Shown: one piece after another, positions 46,871-57,530 of the stretch | Numbering within the stretch: position 1 is the first letter of the stretch | Layout: every line of letters starts with the position of its first letter | Assembly (NCBI GenBank): GCA_024760905.1 | Contig: CM045733.1 | Location: 40,087,501-40,151,500, forward strand | DNA: 64,000 bases | Direction: 5' to 3' | Origin: Plotosus lineatus | Lineage: Eukaryota; Chordata; Actinopteri; Siluriformes; Plotosidae | Program-made: the position numbers and the translations under genes | Notes under the pieces: generated by a model | What the model was told of the DNA's origin: nothing | What the model saw: the letters and a program-made list of their open reading frames with translations, nothing else | Database searches by the model: none

Positions 46871-47269
46871 GGTACTGTACTGGAATAATAATTGAAAAAG
46901 ATTTCAGAGAAGAGTTCAGAGAAAACCATTGTTTCTCAGGAGAAAGTCTTATTTCTTCAGAAGAGACATCCAGCATTTTCTATCGCTTAGCCAAAGAAGA
47001 CGCATAGCGTTTGAAGGTTATCATAAGAGCGTAACTGGTAATTAAAACACACACAAAAAAAGAGGCTCATTGACAACTTATGCGTGAATGAGGAAAGAGG
47101 GACGGGACATCAGCTTAACCAATCAGGAAAAAGGAGGACAGCTATTGGCTGAATTTAAATCACGTGCCGGTTGCTCGGCAGTCAGCGAATACTCAAACCG
47201 TGGGTGCAAAACCACGAATAGTCAAGGGCCTATTGCCTACTGTATGTATACACACACACACACCTCAAC

Positions 47270-49892
47270 ACCATCTTGTACACTTTTCTATTCAATCTTG
47301 CCGATCCCTTCCTACAGACACTACAGTCCTTCGGACACTTTTCTCCAACCATTCCAACCTGCCTGAACACGCTTCTTCATCTCTTTTCCACACTTTCCAT
47401 TGCTCTGGATTGTTGAGCCTAAGTACTTAAAATCCTCCACCTTCTTTATCTCTGCTCCCTGTAACGTCACCGTTGCTCTTAGGCCCTTGTCGTTCACACA
47501 CATATAATCTGTCTTACTGAGGATAACCTCCTTTCCAGGGCATACCTCCACCTCTCTAGATTTTCCTGCACTTGCTCTCTGCTCTCACTACAGATCACAA
47601 TGTCATCTGCAAACATCATAGTCATACACCTCATCACTGTCTTACACAATCACAATCACAGCACACGTCATCACTGTCTTACATCTCTCATACATCTCCT
47701 GCACCACTCTAACATACTTCTCTGCCATTCCAGACTTCCTCATGCAATACCACAGTTCCTCTCTCGGCACCCTGTCATATGCTTTCTCCAGATCCACAAA
47801 GGCACAATGCAGCTCCCTCTGTCCTTCTCGGTACTTCTCTATGAACATCCTCAAAGCAAACACTGCATTTGTGATGCTGTTTCTTGGTATGAAACCAAAC
47901 TGTTGTTCACAAATGCTGACCGCAACCCTTAGTCTAGCTTCCACTATTCTTTCCCACAACTTTATCGTATGGCTCATCAACTTTATCCCTCTGTAGTTGC
48001 CACAACTCTGCACGTCTCACTTGTTCTTAAAAATGGGCACCAGCACACTTCTCCTCCATTCCTTCGGCATCCTCTCACTCTCTAAGACCTTGTTGAATGT
48101 TCTTGTCAGACAATCTACTGCTACCTCTCCTAGACACTTCCATACCTCCACTGTTATGTCATCAGGACCAACTGCCTTTCCACACTTCATCCTCTTCAAT
48201 TCCCTCCTCACTTCACCCTTACTAATCTTTGCTACTTCCTGGTTCTCAATGGTCACCTCTTCTACTCTTTTTTTCTCTCTCATTTTCCTCATTCATAAGA
48301 TCTTCAAAGTACTCTTCATCTTCCCAGCACACTTCTGTCACCAGCCAATACATTTCCCACTCTGTCCTTTATCACTCTAACCTGCTGCACATCCTTCCCA
48401 TCTCTATTTCTCTGCTGTACCAACCTGTGTAAATCATTTTCCCTCCTTACTGTCCAAGCTAGCATACAAGTGATCATACGCCCTCTGTTTGGCCTTTGAG
48501 ACCGCTACCTCCGCCTTACGCTGTGTCTCCCTGTACTGCTGTTTACTCTTTTCGGTCCTTTCTATGTCCCACTTCTTCTGAGCTAGCCTCTTCCATTTTA
48601 TACACTCCTGTACTTCCTTATTCCACTACCAAGTTTCCTTATCTACTTTTCTTCCAGACAACACAGCAAGTACTCTCCTACCTGTCTCCCTGATCACATT
48701 AGCTGTAGTTCTCCAGTCATCCGGAAGCATTTCCTGACCACCCAAAGCCTGTTTTAACTCCTCCTTGAAGACAACACAATACTCTTCCTTTTTCAGCTTC
48801 CACCACTCTGTCTCCTGCTCTGCCTTTGCTTTCTTCACCTTCCTCACCATCAGCGTCATCCTACACACCACCATCCTATGCTGTTTGGCAACAATCTCAC
48901 CCGCTATTACAACAATCTCACCCGCTATTACCTTGCAGTAACTGACTTCCTTCAAATTACATCGCCTACACAAGACGTAGTCTGCCTGTGTGCTCCTACC
49001 TCCGCTTTTATAAGTCACCCTATGCTCCTGTCTCTTATGGAAAAAAGTGGTCACCACAGCCATCTCTATCATTTTTGGAAATCCTAACATCTGTCCTTCT
49101 GTGTTCCTGTCCTGGATACCAAACCTGCCCATCACTTTCTCATCCCCTCTGTTGCCTGCACCAACATGTCCATTGAAATCTGCACCAATGACCACTCTTT
49201 AAACCCTGGGGGTACTCTGCATCACGTCATCTAACTCACTCCAGAATCTCTCCTTCTCTTCTAGCTCAAATCCTGCCTGGGGGCATAAGCACTAACAATA
49301 TTGAACATCACATCTTCATATTCCAACTTGAGACTCATCACTCTGTCTGACACTCTTTTCACTTTTAGAACATTCCTGACAAACCCCTCCTTCAAGATGA
49401 CTCCTACTCCATTTCTCTTCCCATCCACACCATGATAAAATAGCTTAAACCCTGCTCCTAAGCTTTTAGCTTTGCTACCTTTCCACCTGGTCTCCTGAAC
49501 ACACAGTATGTCCACCTTCCTCCTCTGCATCATGTCAGTCAGCTCTCTACCTTTTCCTATCATAGTTCCAACATTCAAAGCCCCCACTCAGTCCTAGACT
49601 CATGCCTTTCCTCTTCTCTCTCTGCCTATGGACAAGACTTTCACCTCTCCTTCTTTGACCTCTCCTTCTTTGACCGCTCCTTCTTTGACCAACAGTAGTC
49701 CAACTTCCATCAGCACTGTGTTGGTTAACAGCACTGATGGCGGTCGTTGGTATGGGATTCATATTTTTGACTCACATGCTTTATGTGGCATTGCTTTTAC
49801 GCCAGATGACCTTCCTGACGCAACACTCTGCATTTATTCGGGCTTGGGACCAGCGTGAGGGCGAACACTGGCTTGTGCCCCCCTCATGGCTG

Positions 49893-49898
<6 letters not shown>
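47270..49898 (-). pseudogene. RTE LINE copy, 5' end present, 3' part missing
   Basis: Minus-strand reading starts at about 49898 next to a TA array with AAAATGCAGCCATGAGGGGG. It passes the endonuclease (GTMIGKGRELTDMMQRRK, VQETRWKGSKAK, NIVSAYAPRQ, IGADFNGHVGAGN), the linker, the RT fingers (AVGPDDITVEVWKCLG) and QQFGFIPRNS. It reaches KVEDFKYLGSTIQSNGK and ends near 47270. Many frame breaks are present. The region around 47600-47680 lacks the segment that should follow the FADD box correctly, and a repeat of ACTGTCTTAC with GTCATCAC occurs there. The last about 400 bp and the 3' end of the family are absent. Confidence 0.87.

Positions 49899-49931
<33 letters not shown>
49898..49931. repeat. 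(TA)n microsatellite
   Basis: A TA array between the RTE 5' end and a Tigger-like terminus. Confidence 0.97.
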
Positions 49932-49934
<3 letters not shown>

Positions 49935-50634
49935 TCGGCCCTTTACTTATGAAAACCTCTGAATACGAAAAATCCTGATTCCGAAAAACATTTTCCAAAA
50001 TTTTCATCCTCTTTTTTTACGAAAACAACCTCATTTGAGAAAAAGCAACAACAGCACCATTCTAAAATTCAAATGCAACATTAAAACATTCAAACAATGT
50101 GGGAGTTGCTCTCTCATTGGCTGTCCCCCAACATCCCACCCTGCTGGCATCCCATTGGCCAGGAGGGAGCTGAACTGTACCCATACTTCCTGTTTGTCAC
50201 TTCCTGTATGTCTGTGAAGGAGAGTTGAACAGGACTGTTGGCTCGTGAGGTTTTTTGAGACTGATCATTGCAGCGCTATATTTAATTATCCATCATGGAC
50301 CCGAAGAAAGTGATTTTCGGTGACACCAAAAAGAAGAAGCGGGCTCTGTTATCAATCGAAGTGAAGCAGGATATAATAAAAAAATATGAAAGTGGGATGC
50401 GGTTAAGCGAAATCGCAAAAGAGTATGGTTGAAACCCCTCTACAATTGGGACGATACTGAAGCAGAAGGAGGCATTAAAAGCGGAGCTACAGTGGCGGAG
50501 GCGATTATTTCGGAAAAACCAAGCGCCATATTTAAGGACCTTGTGAAGGAGTTTGGGGGTGTAGGTTTTTCAGACCGGCAACCCCTGGAATTTAAACTGT
50601 CGCATGGGTGGTTCGAGAGATTAAAAAAAAAGGT
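49932..50634 (+). pseudogene. Tigger-like transposon, 5' end and transposase N-terminus
   Basis: The terminus CAGTCGGCCCTTTACTTATG follows TA. The non-coding lead shares TTGCTCTCTCATTGGCTGTC with 43662-43930. ATG at 50295 opens MDPKKVIFGDTKKKKRALLS, then IEVKQDIIKKYESGMRLSE and IAKEYG before a stop. This is the CENP-B-type helix-turn-helix at the Tigger N-terminus. Downstream, in other frames, more remnants run to about 50634, where the LINE begins. The rest of the Tigger is not seen on the far side. Confidence 0.7.
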
Positions 50635-52503
50635 AAATAAGTTCAGAACAATTTCACTGTTAAACGTGGAAGGCAAGCTGTACTTTGCTATGAAAGCAGA
50701 AAGGCTGACCAAATACACCATAGTTAACAAGTGCATAGACACATCCATACAGAAAGGGGGAGTTCCAGATGTGTCAGGGTGCATGGAACACACAGCCATC
50801 CTGTCACAACTCATTAAAGAGGCGAAGGTGGGGAGACTTGGTGGTAACATGGCTAGATATAGCCAATGCCTATGGTACGATCCCACACAGTCTGATCATG
50901 ACAGCACTCCAGAGAGCACATGTTCCAGAAGAAGTGCACAAGCTGGTAGAGTCGTACTACTCCGACGTGAAGATACGCTTCACAACAAAAGCATTCACCA
51001 CAGAATGGCAGCAGCTGGAGAAAGGCATTACAACTGGTTGCACACTGAGTGTGATTCTGTTTTCTTTGGCAATGACAATGCTGGTGGCATCAGCAAAGAA
51101 AGAAACAAAAGGGCCAAAGACAGAATCGGGGCAGCAACAAACCAATAGTAGACTCTTTATGGATGACATAGTAACTACCACAGAAAATTTAGTGCAGACA
51201 AAGTATCTCTTGGATAATCTGGCAGACAAACTGGAGTGGGCAGGCTTGGCAGTGCGACCAGAGAAATGCAGAAGTCTGGTGATAATCAAAGGCCAAGTGA
51301 GCAATAAAAAGCAAGTCATCAACGGAAACCCCATAACTTCTGTTTCGGAAAAACCTGTGAAGTACTTGGGGAAAGTCTACAACAAGACATTCAATGACCG
51401 GGAACAAACAAAAGAAACCTTGGAAGAAGTGTTGAGAAGCTTGAAGAAGCTGGAAAACTGCAGGGTTCCAGGAAAATTTAAAGCCTGGATGGTCCAACAT
51501 ATGCTTCTCCCAAGATTGATATGGCCACTCACCATCTACCAGATTCCAGAGACCAAAGTGAGTGAGATGCAGGGGAAAATAACTGGTAAATTAAAAAAAT
51601 GGCTTGGTCTCCCCCGGTCATTGTCGGCAGATTGCCTATACACAACATCAGGGAAGTTACAATTGCCTTTCACTGAGCTAACAGAAGAGGTGAAGGCTGC
51701 AAAGGCAAGATTCTTGACAACATTGGAGGAAGCAAAGGGGGCACATATGAGATGGGAGGTACCGGAGAGAAAGTTGAGTCACAGGGATGTGGTCAATATG
51801 CCATAAAACAGATTCAAGTTTCTGGTAAAGGCAGTGTACGACCTGCTACCGACACCACAGAATAAAAAGACCTGGTTCGGCACAGAGGGAACGTGCAATT
51901 TATGTGGAGAAAAGGGGACTCTCTCCCACATATTAAGTGGATGCAAGGTGGCGTTGGCACAAGGGAGATACCAGTGGCGCCACGATCAAGTCCTGAGAGA
52001 GATAGCCCAGTGTGTCGAAGAAAGAAGAAGAAACAACAACGCATCCCCAAGGACAAGGGAGAGTGGTGGGATCACCTTTGTGAAGCAAGGAGAAAAACCC
52101 AAAGCAAAGATCCAACAATCAGCAGGTAATTATTTGGATGGGGCAGCAGACTGGCACCTCTTAGTTGACCTGGATAAGAAACTCAAGGTCCCAGAGAAAG
52201 TGGCAGAGACAAACCTCAGACCGGATATGCTGCTGTTGTCAAATAGCACTAAGAGGATGGGGGTTATCGAGCTGACAGTGCCAAGTGAGGAGAGGGTGGA
52301 GATCTCAGGGGAGTTGAAAAGAAACAAGTATAGAATTCTTCTGTCATCACCTGAAGAGAAAGGATGGTTTCGCCACCCCTCGAAACAGATCTGTGGTGAT
52401 AAATGGAGTTTCAATAGAAAGTCTTTGTCCTGTCCTTTTATTTTTGTTATTTGCTCTACCAAAAAGTATTGAGCACTCTCCTACGGAAGGATCGACTCAG
52501 AAA

Positions 52504-52506
<3 letters not shown>
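50635..52506 (+). pseudogene. Non-LTR retrotransposon with restriction-like endonuclease, 5'-truncated
   Basis: Plus-strand coding starts inside RT with FRTISLLNVEGKLYFAMKAE, then QKGGVPDVSGCMEHTAILS. A frameshift near 50835 moves to the frame with VVTWLDIANAYGTIPH (motif A). GITTGCTLSVILF (motif B) and LFMDDIVTTTE (motif C, FMDD instead of the usual YADD/FADD) follow. KPVKYLGKVYN is next. After one in-frame stop at 51804-51806 comes a zinc-knuckle CNLCGEKGTLSHILSGC, then GRYQWRHDQVL. The endonuclease core is RPDMLLLSNSTKRMGVIELT. A CCHC knuckle followed by PD...E is the signature of restriction-like-endonuclease LINEs (R2, R4, NeSL, HERO groups). Only one shift and one stop break about 560 codons, so it is fairly young. 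The C-terminus may be replaced by the repeated segment starting at 52335. Confidence 0.85.

Positions 52507-52569
<63 letters not shown>
52507..52569. repeat. (TA)n microsatellite
   Basis: A TA array between the LINE end and the Tc1 terminus. Confidence 0.97.
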
Positions 52570-54141
52570 CAACTCATCCTTCTAAAAAAAAAAATCGCAT
52601 ATTGTGATAATTTTCATTACTTTCTGTAATGTACTCATAAAAATAAAACTTTCATATATTTTAAATTCATTGCACACCAACTAAAATCTTTTATTGTTTT
52701 AATACCGATGATTTTGGTATACAGCTCATGAAAACCCAAAATTCCTATCTCAAAAAATTAGCATATCATGAAAAGGTACTCTAAACGAGCTATTAACCTA
52801 ATCTTCTGAATCAACCAATTAACTCTAAACATCTGCAAAAGATTCCTGAGGCTTTTAAAAACTCCCAGCCTGGTTCATTACTCAAAACCGCAATCATGGG
52901 TAAGACTGTCGACCTGACTGCTGTCCAGAAGGCCATCATTGACACCCTCAAGCAAGAGGGTAAGACACAGAAAGAAATCTCTGAGCGAATAGGCTGTTCC
53001 CAGAGTGCTGTATCAAGGCACCTCAGTGGGATGTCTGTGGGAAGGAAAAAGTGTGGCAGAAAACGTTGCACAACCAGAAGAGGTGACCGGACCCTGAGGA
53101 AGATTGTGGAGAAGGGCCGATTCCAGACCTTGGGGGACCTGTGGAAGCAGTGGACTGGGCTACAGGTGCCGCATTCCCCAGGTCAAGACAAAAGCCATGC
53201 TTCTGAACCAGAAACAGCAGCAGAAGTGCCTGACCTGGGCTACAGAGAGCTACAGAGAAGCAGCACTGGACTGTTGCTCAGTGGTCCAAAATACTTTTTT
53301 TGGATGAAAGCAAATTTTGCATGTCATTCGGAAATCAAGGTGCCAGAGTCTGTAGGAAGACTGGGGAGAAGGAAATGCCAAAATGGCTGAAGTCCAGTGT
53401 CAAGTACCCACAGTCAGTGATGGTCTGGGGTGCCATGTCAGCTGCTGGTGTTGGTCCACTGTGTTTTATCAAGGGCAGAGTCAATGCAGCTAGTTATCAG
53501 GATATTTTGGAGCACTTCATACTTCCATCTGCTGAAAAGCTTTATGGAGATGAAGATTTTCATTTTTGCAGCACGACCTGGCACCTGCTCACAGTGCCAA
53601 AACCACTGATAAATGGTTTACTGACCATGGTATTACTGTGCTCAATTGGCCTGCCAACTCTCTTTACCTGAACCCCATAGAGAATCTGTGGGATATTGTG
53701 AAGAGAAAGTTGAAGGACACTAGACCCAACACTGTGGATGAGCTGAAGGCCGCTATCGAAGCATCCTGGGCCTCTATAACACCTCAGCAGTGCCACAGGC
53801 TGATTGCCTCCATTCCACGCCGCATTGAAGCAATCATTTCTGCAAAAGGATTCCCGACCAAGTATTGAGTGCATAACTGAACATAATTATTTGAAGGTTG
53901 ACTTTTTTTGTATTAAAAACACTTTTTTATTGGTCAGATGAAATATGCTAATTTTTTGAGATAGGGATTTTGGGTTTTCATGAGCTGTATGCCAAAATCA
54001 TCAGTATTAAAACAATAAAAGACCTGAAATATTTCAGTTGGTGTGCAATGAATCTAAAAGATACGAAAGTTTAATGTTTATCAGTACATGACAGAAAATA
54101 ATGAACTTTATCACAATATGCTAATTTTTTTAGAAGGATTA

Positions 54142-54144
<3 letters not shown>
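52570..54144 (+). mobile_element. Tc1-like transposon with about 210-bp inverted ends
   Basis: The ends CAACTCATCCTTCTAAAAAA (left) and, on the minus strand, CACTAATCCTTCTAAAAAAA (right) continue as matching inverted repeats for about 210 bp. They pass through CATATTGTGATAA, TTCATTGCACACCAACT, GATGATTTTGG, ACAGCTCATGAAAACCCAAA and TCTCAAAAAATTAGCATAT. TA lies outside on each side but within TA arrays. Confidence 0.9.
52896..53868 (+). pseudogene. Tc1-like transposase, frameshifted
   Basis: ATG at 52896 opens MGKTVDLTAVQKAIIDTLKQ and the helix-turn-helix KEISERIGCSQSAVSRHLSG. After frame breaks, the catalytic domain carries the first Asp in LDESKFCMSFGNQG, the second in QHDLAPAHSAK and the Glu in YLNPIENLWDIVKRKL, a DD34E arrangement. 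The frame ends with ISAKGFPTKY at 53868. Breaks lie between 53120 and 53310 and near 53560. The full path is about 324 codons, near the family length. In many Tc1 proteins the last motif reads DLNPIE; here the residue before LNPIE is Tyr. Confidence 0.88.

Positions 54145-54186
<42 letters not shown>
54145..54186. repeat. (TA)n microsatellite
   Basis: A TA array between the Tc1 right end and the RTE 5' end. Confidence 0.95.
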
Positions 54187-54189
<3 letters not shown>

Positions 54190-57100
54190 GCAACCATGAG
54201 GTGGGGGGGGGGCACGAACCAGTGTCTCTCCCCCTCATGCCGGTCCCAAGCCCGGAGAAACGCAGAAACGCCAAACATTTATGATGCAAATCAGAAGTAT
54301 TACCCCCATACCGGATCGGTCGAGGCCCGGGTTAACAACGACCACCATCAGTGCTGTCAATCAACAGGGTGCTGATGGAAATTGGACTACTGTTGGTCGA
54401 AGATGTCGAAGAAGGAGAGGTGGGAGGCGTGTCCGTAGGCAGAGAGAGAAGAGGAAAGGCATGAGTCTAGGACTGAGAGTGGGGACTTTGAATGTTGGAA
54501 CTATGCAAAGAAAAGGGAGAGAGCTGGCTGACATGATGCAGAGGAGGAAAGTGGACATACTGTGTGTTCAGGAGACCAGGTGGAAAGGTAGCAAAGCTAA
54601 AAGCTTAGGAGCAGGGTTTAAGCTATTTTATCACGGTGTGGATGGGAAGAGAAATGGAGTAGGAGTCATCTTGAAGGAGGAGTTTGTCAGGAATGTTCTA
54701 AAAGTTAAAAGAGTGTCAGACAGAGTGAAGAGTCTCAAGTTAGAAATTGAAGGTGTAATGCTCAATGTTGTTAGTGCTTATGCCCCACAGGCAGGATGTG
54801 AGCTTGAAGAGAAGGAGAGATTCTGGAGTGACTTAGATGAAGTGATGCAGAGTACCACCAGAGGTGAAAGAGTGGTCATTGGTGCAGACTTCAATAGACA
54901 TGTTGGTACAGACAACAGAGGGGACGAGGAAGTGATGGGCAGGTTTGGTATCCAGGACAGGAACGCAGAAGGACAGATGTTGATCGATTTTGCAAAAAGG
55001 ATGGAAATGGCTGTGGTGAATACTTTCTTCCAGAAGAAACAGGAGCATAGGGTGACTTATAAAAGCGGAGGTAGGAGCACACAGGTAGACTACATCTTGT
55101 GTAGGCGATGTAATTTGAAGGAAGTCAGTGACTGCAAAGTCATAGTGGGTGAGAGTGTTGCCAAACAGCATAGGGTGGTGATATGCAAGATGACTCTGAT
55201 GGTGAGAAAGGTGAAAAAGGCAAAGGCAGAGCAGAAGACAAAGTGGTGGAAGCTGAAAAAGGAAGAGTGTCGTGTTGTCTTCAAGGAGGAGTTGAAACAG
55301 GCTTTGGGTAGTCAGGAAGTGCTTCCAGAGGACTGGACAACCACAGCCAATGTGATCAGGGAGACCGGTAGGAGAGTACTTGGTGTGTCCTCTGGAAGGA
55401 AAGTAGATAAGGAAACTTCGTGGTGGAATGAGGAAGTGCAGGAGTGTGTACAAAAGAAGAGGTTAGCCAAGAAGAAGTGGGACATTGAGAGGACCGAAGA
55501 GAGTAAACAGGAGTACAGGGAGACACAGCGTAAGGCGAAGGTAGCAGTGTCAAAGGCCAAACAGAGGGCGTATGATGACTTGTATGATAGGTTGAACAGT
55601 AAGGAGGGAGAAAATGATCTATACAGGTTAGCACGGCAGAGAAATAGAGATGGGAAAGACGTGCAGCAAGTTAGAGTGATAAAGGACAGAGAGGGAAATG
55701 TATTGATTGATGACAGAAGTGTGCTGGGAAGATGGAAAGAGTACTTTGAAGAGCTGATGAATGAGGAAAATGAGAGAGAAAAAAAAGTAGAAGGGGTGAC
55801 CGTTGAGGAGCAGGAAGTAGCAAAGATTAGTAAGGCAGAAGTGAGGAGGGCATTGAAGAGGATGAAGAGTGGCAAGGCAGTTGGCCCTGATGACATACCA
55901 GTTCAGGTATCGAAGTGTCTAGGGGAGGTAGCAGTAGATTTTCTGACAAGAATATTCAACAAGGTCTTAGAAAGTGAGCAGATGCCAGAGGAATGGAGGA
56001 AAAGTATGCTGGTGCCCATTTTTAAGAACAAGGGCGATGTACAGAGTTGTGGCAACTACAGAGGGATAAAGTTGATGAGCCATACAATGAAGCTATGGGA
56101 AAGAATAGTGGAAGCAAGACTAAGGGCAGAGGTCAGCATTTGTGAACAACAGTTTGGTTTCATGCCAAGAAAGAGCACCACAGATGCAGTGTTTGCTTTG
56201 AGGATGTTAATAGAGAAGTACAGAGAAGGTCAGAAGGAGCTGCATTGTGCCTTTGTGGATCTGGAGAAAGCATATGACAGGGTGCCGAGAGAAGAACTGT
56301 GGTATTGTATGAGGAAGTCTGGAGTGACAGAGAAGTATGTTAGAGTGGTGCAGGACATGTATGATAGATGTAAGACAGTGGTGAGGTGTGCTGTCGGTGT
56401 GACAGAAGAGTTCAAGGTGGAGGTGGGACTGCATCAAGGGTCAGCTCTCAGCCCCTTCTTGTATGCTATGGTGATGGACAGGCTAACAGATGAGGTTAGA
56501 CAAGAATCTCCATGGACTATGATGTTTGCAGATGACATAGTGATCTGTAGTGAGAGCAGAGACCTAGTGGAGGAAAATCTAGAGAGGTGGAGGTATGCCC
56601 TGGAAAGGAGAGTAAGGAATGTTAGCCTCAGTAAGACAGAATACATGTGTGTGAACAACAAGGACCCAAGAGGAACTTTGAGGTTACAGGGGGCAGAGAT
56701 AAAGAAGGTGGAGGATTTTAAGTACTTAGGCTCAACAATCCAGAGCAATGGAGAGTGTGGAAAAGAGGTGAAGAAGCGCGTGCAGGCAGGTTGGAATGGA
56801 TGGAGAAAAGTGTCCGGTGTGATGTGTGATAGGAGAGTATCGGCAAGAATGAAGGGAAAAGTGTACAAGACGGTGATGAGGCCAGCAATGTTGTATGGTT
56901 TAGAGACAGTGGCCCTGGGGAAAAGACAGGAGTCAGAGTTGGAGGTAGCAGAGATGAAAATGTTGAGGTTCTCTCTGGGAGTAACGAGGATGGATAGGAT
57001 CAGAAATGAGTACATCAGAGGGACAGCACATGTTAGATGTTTTGGAGACAAAGTCAGAGAGGCTAGATTGAGATGGTTTGGACATGTACAGAGGAGGGAT

Positions 57101-57304
57101 AGTGAGTATATTGGTCGTAGGATGCTGAGGTTGGAACTACCAGGCAAAAGGCCCAGAGGAAGACCAAAGAGAAGATTTATGGATGCGGTGAAGGCGGACA
57201 TGAAGGTCGTTGGAGTAAGAGTAGAAGATGCAGAGGATAGGGAGAGATGGAGGCAGATCATTTGCTGTGGCGACCCCTGAAGGGAACAGCCGAAAGGAAA
57301 AGAA

Positions 57305-57307
<3 letters not shown>
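54187..57307 (+). mobile_element. Full-length RTE-clade LINE
   Basis: The element is 3121 bp, from AATGCAACCATGAGG after a TA array to the GGAAAAGAAGAA 3' end before another TA array. The short 5' UTR with CCAGTGTCTCTCCCCCTCAT and AAGCCCGGAGAAACGCAGAA is shared with the copies at 32172 and 49898. The 3' UTR is only about 27 bp beyond the stop, and there is no poly-A, as in RTE elements. Confidence 0.9.
54281..57280 (+). CDS. RTE endonuclease-reverse transcriptase, intact 999-codon frame
   Basis: The single open frame encodes both enzymatic domains needed for target-primed reverse transcription. A basic N-terminus is followed by an APE-type endonuclease: VGTLNVGTM at about 68, VQETRWKG at about 97, NVVSAYAPQ at about 165, IGADFNRHVG at about 200, STQVDYILC and KQHRVV at about 270-305. 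A coiled, Lys/Glu-rich linker spans about 310-520. The RT domain has AVGPDDIPVQVSKCLG at about 530, GIKLMSHTMKLWERIV at about 595, QQFGFMPRKS at about 622, LEKAYDRVPREE at about 662, QGSALSPFLYAM at about 718, the catalytic FADDIVICSES at about 748 and KYLGSTIQ at about 815. The C-terminus has RWFGHVQRRDSEY and RGRPKRRF. The true start could be a later Met (MSLGLRVGTLN at about 60). No disabling mutation is visible, so it may be active. It is on the strand opposite to NTRK3. Confidence 0.9.
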   Translation: MMQIRSITPIPDRSRPGLTTTTISAVNQQGADGNWTTVGRRCRRRRGGRRVRRQREKRKGMSLGLRVGTLNVGTMQRKGRELADMMQRRKVDILCVQETRWKGSKAKSLGAGFKLFYHGVDGKRNGVGVILKEEFVRNVLKVKRVSDRVKSLKLEIEGVMLNVVSAYAPQAGCELEEKERFWSDLDEVMQSTTRGERVVIGADFNRHVGTDNRGDEEVMGRFGIQDRNAEGQMLIDFAKRMEMAVVNTFFQKKQEHRVTYKSGGRSTQVDYILCRRCNLKEVSDCKVIVGESVAKQHRVVICKMTLMVRKVKKAKAEQKTKWWKLKKEECRVVFKEELKQALGSQEVLPEDWTTTANVIRETGRRVLGVSSGRKVDKETSWWNEEVQECVQKKRLAKKKWDIERTEESKQEYRETQRKAKVAVSKAKQRAYDDLYDRLNSKEGENDLYRLARQRNRDGKDVQQVRVIKDREGNVLIDDRSVLGRWKEYFEELMNEENEREKKVEGVTVEEQEVAKISKAEVRRALKRMKSGKAVGPDDIPVQVSKCLGEVAVDFLTRIFNKVLESEQMPEEWRKSMLVPIFKNKGDVQSCGNYRGIKLMSHTMKLWERIVEARLRAEVSICEQQFGFMPRKSTTDAVFALRMLIEKYREGQKELHCAFVDLEKAYDRVPREELWYCMRKSGVTEKYVRVVQDMYDRCKTVVRCAVGVTEEFKVEVGLHQGSALSPFLYAMVMDRLTDEVRQESPWTMMFADDIVICSESRDLVEENLERWRYALERRVRNVSLSKTEYMCVNNKDPRGTLRLQGAEIKKVEDFKYLGSTIQSNGECGKEVKKRVQAGWNGWRKVSGVMCDRRVSARMKGKVYKTVMRPAMLYGLETVALGKRQESELEVAEMKMLRFSLGVTRMDRIRNEYIRGTAHVRCFGDKVREARLRWFGHVQRRDSEYIGRRMLRLELPGKRPRGRPKRRFMDAVKADMKVVGVRVEDAEDRERWRQIICCGDP

Positions 57308-57363
<56 letters not shown>
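57307..57363. repeat. (TA)n microsatellite
   Basis: A TA array directly after the RTE 3' end. Confidence 0.97.
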
Positions 57364-57367
<4 letters not shown>

Positions 57368-57429
57368 TCTCAGAGGATTCGATTTTAAAATGTCTTTTTT
57401 TTTTTTTTTGGCTCTCTTAGTCAACCCCT

Positions 57430-57530
57430 GATCTTATGGTGTACATTTACAGTCAGGTGTGCTGCTGCTTGGTTGAAACAAAAACCTGCAGCCACATGGC
57501 CCTTTCTGGCACGAGTTTGACACCCCTGTT
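57430..57530 (-). repeat. hAT-like terminal fragment
   Basis: On the minus strand it begins CAGGGGTGTCAAACTCGTGC and continues CAGAAAGGGCCATGTGGCTG and AACCAAGCAGCAGCACACCT. The CAGGGGTGTCAAACTC terminus is characteristic of vertebrate hAT elements (from memory). It directly abuts the RTE fragment. Confidence 0.6.

Larger units (their letters stand above)
44258..47242. mobile_element. Tigger-like composite element with nested insertions
   Basis: The left end CAGTAGGCCCTCAACATTCG follows TA at 44256-44257. The right end, read on the minus strand, is CAGTAGGCAATAGGCCCTTG ending at 47242, with TA at 47243-47244. Family blocks shared with 9964-10440 and 58010-58300 occur at both sides (CCAGTACAGTACTTAAGTTA; minus-strand ATAGCTGTCCTCC-type sequence). 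Inside lies an inverted duplication carrying two LINE 5' fragments (44700-45655) and a complete 5'-truncated RTE insertion (45704-46870). Confidence 0.7.
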
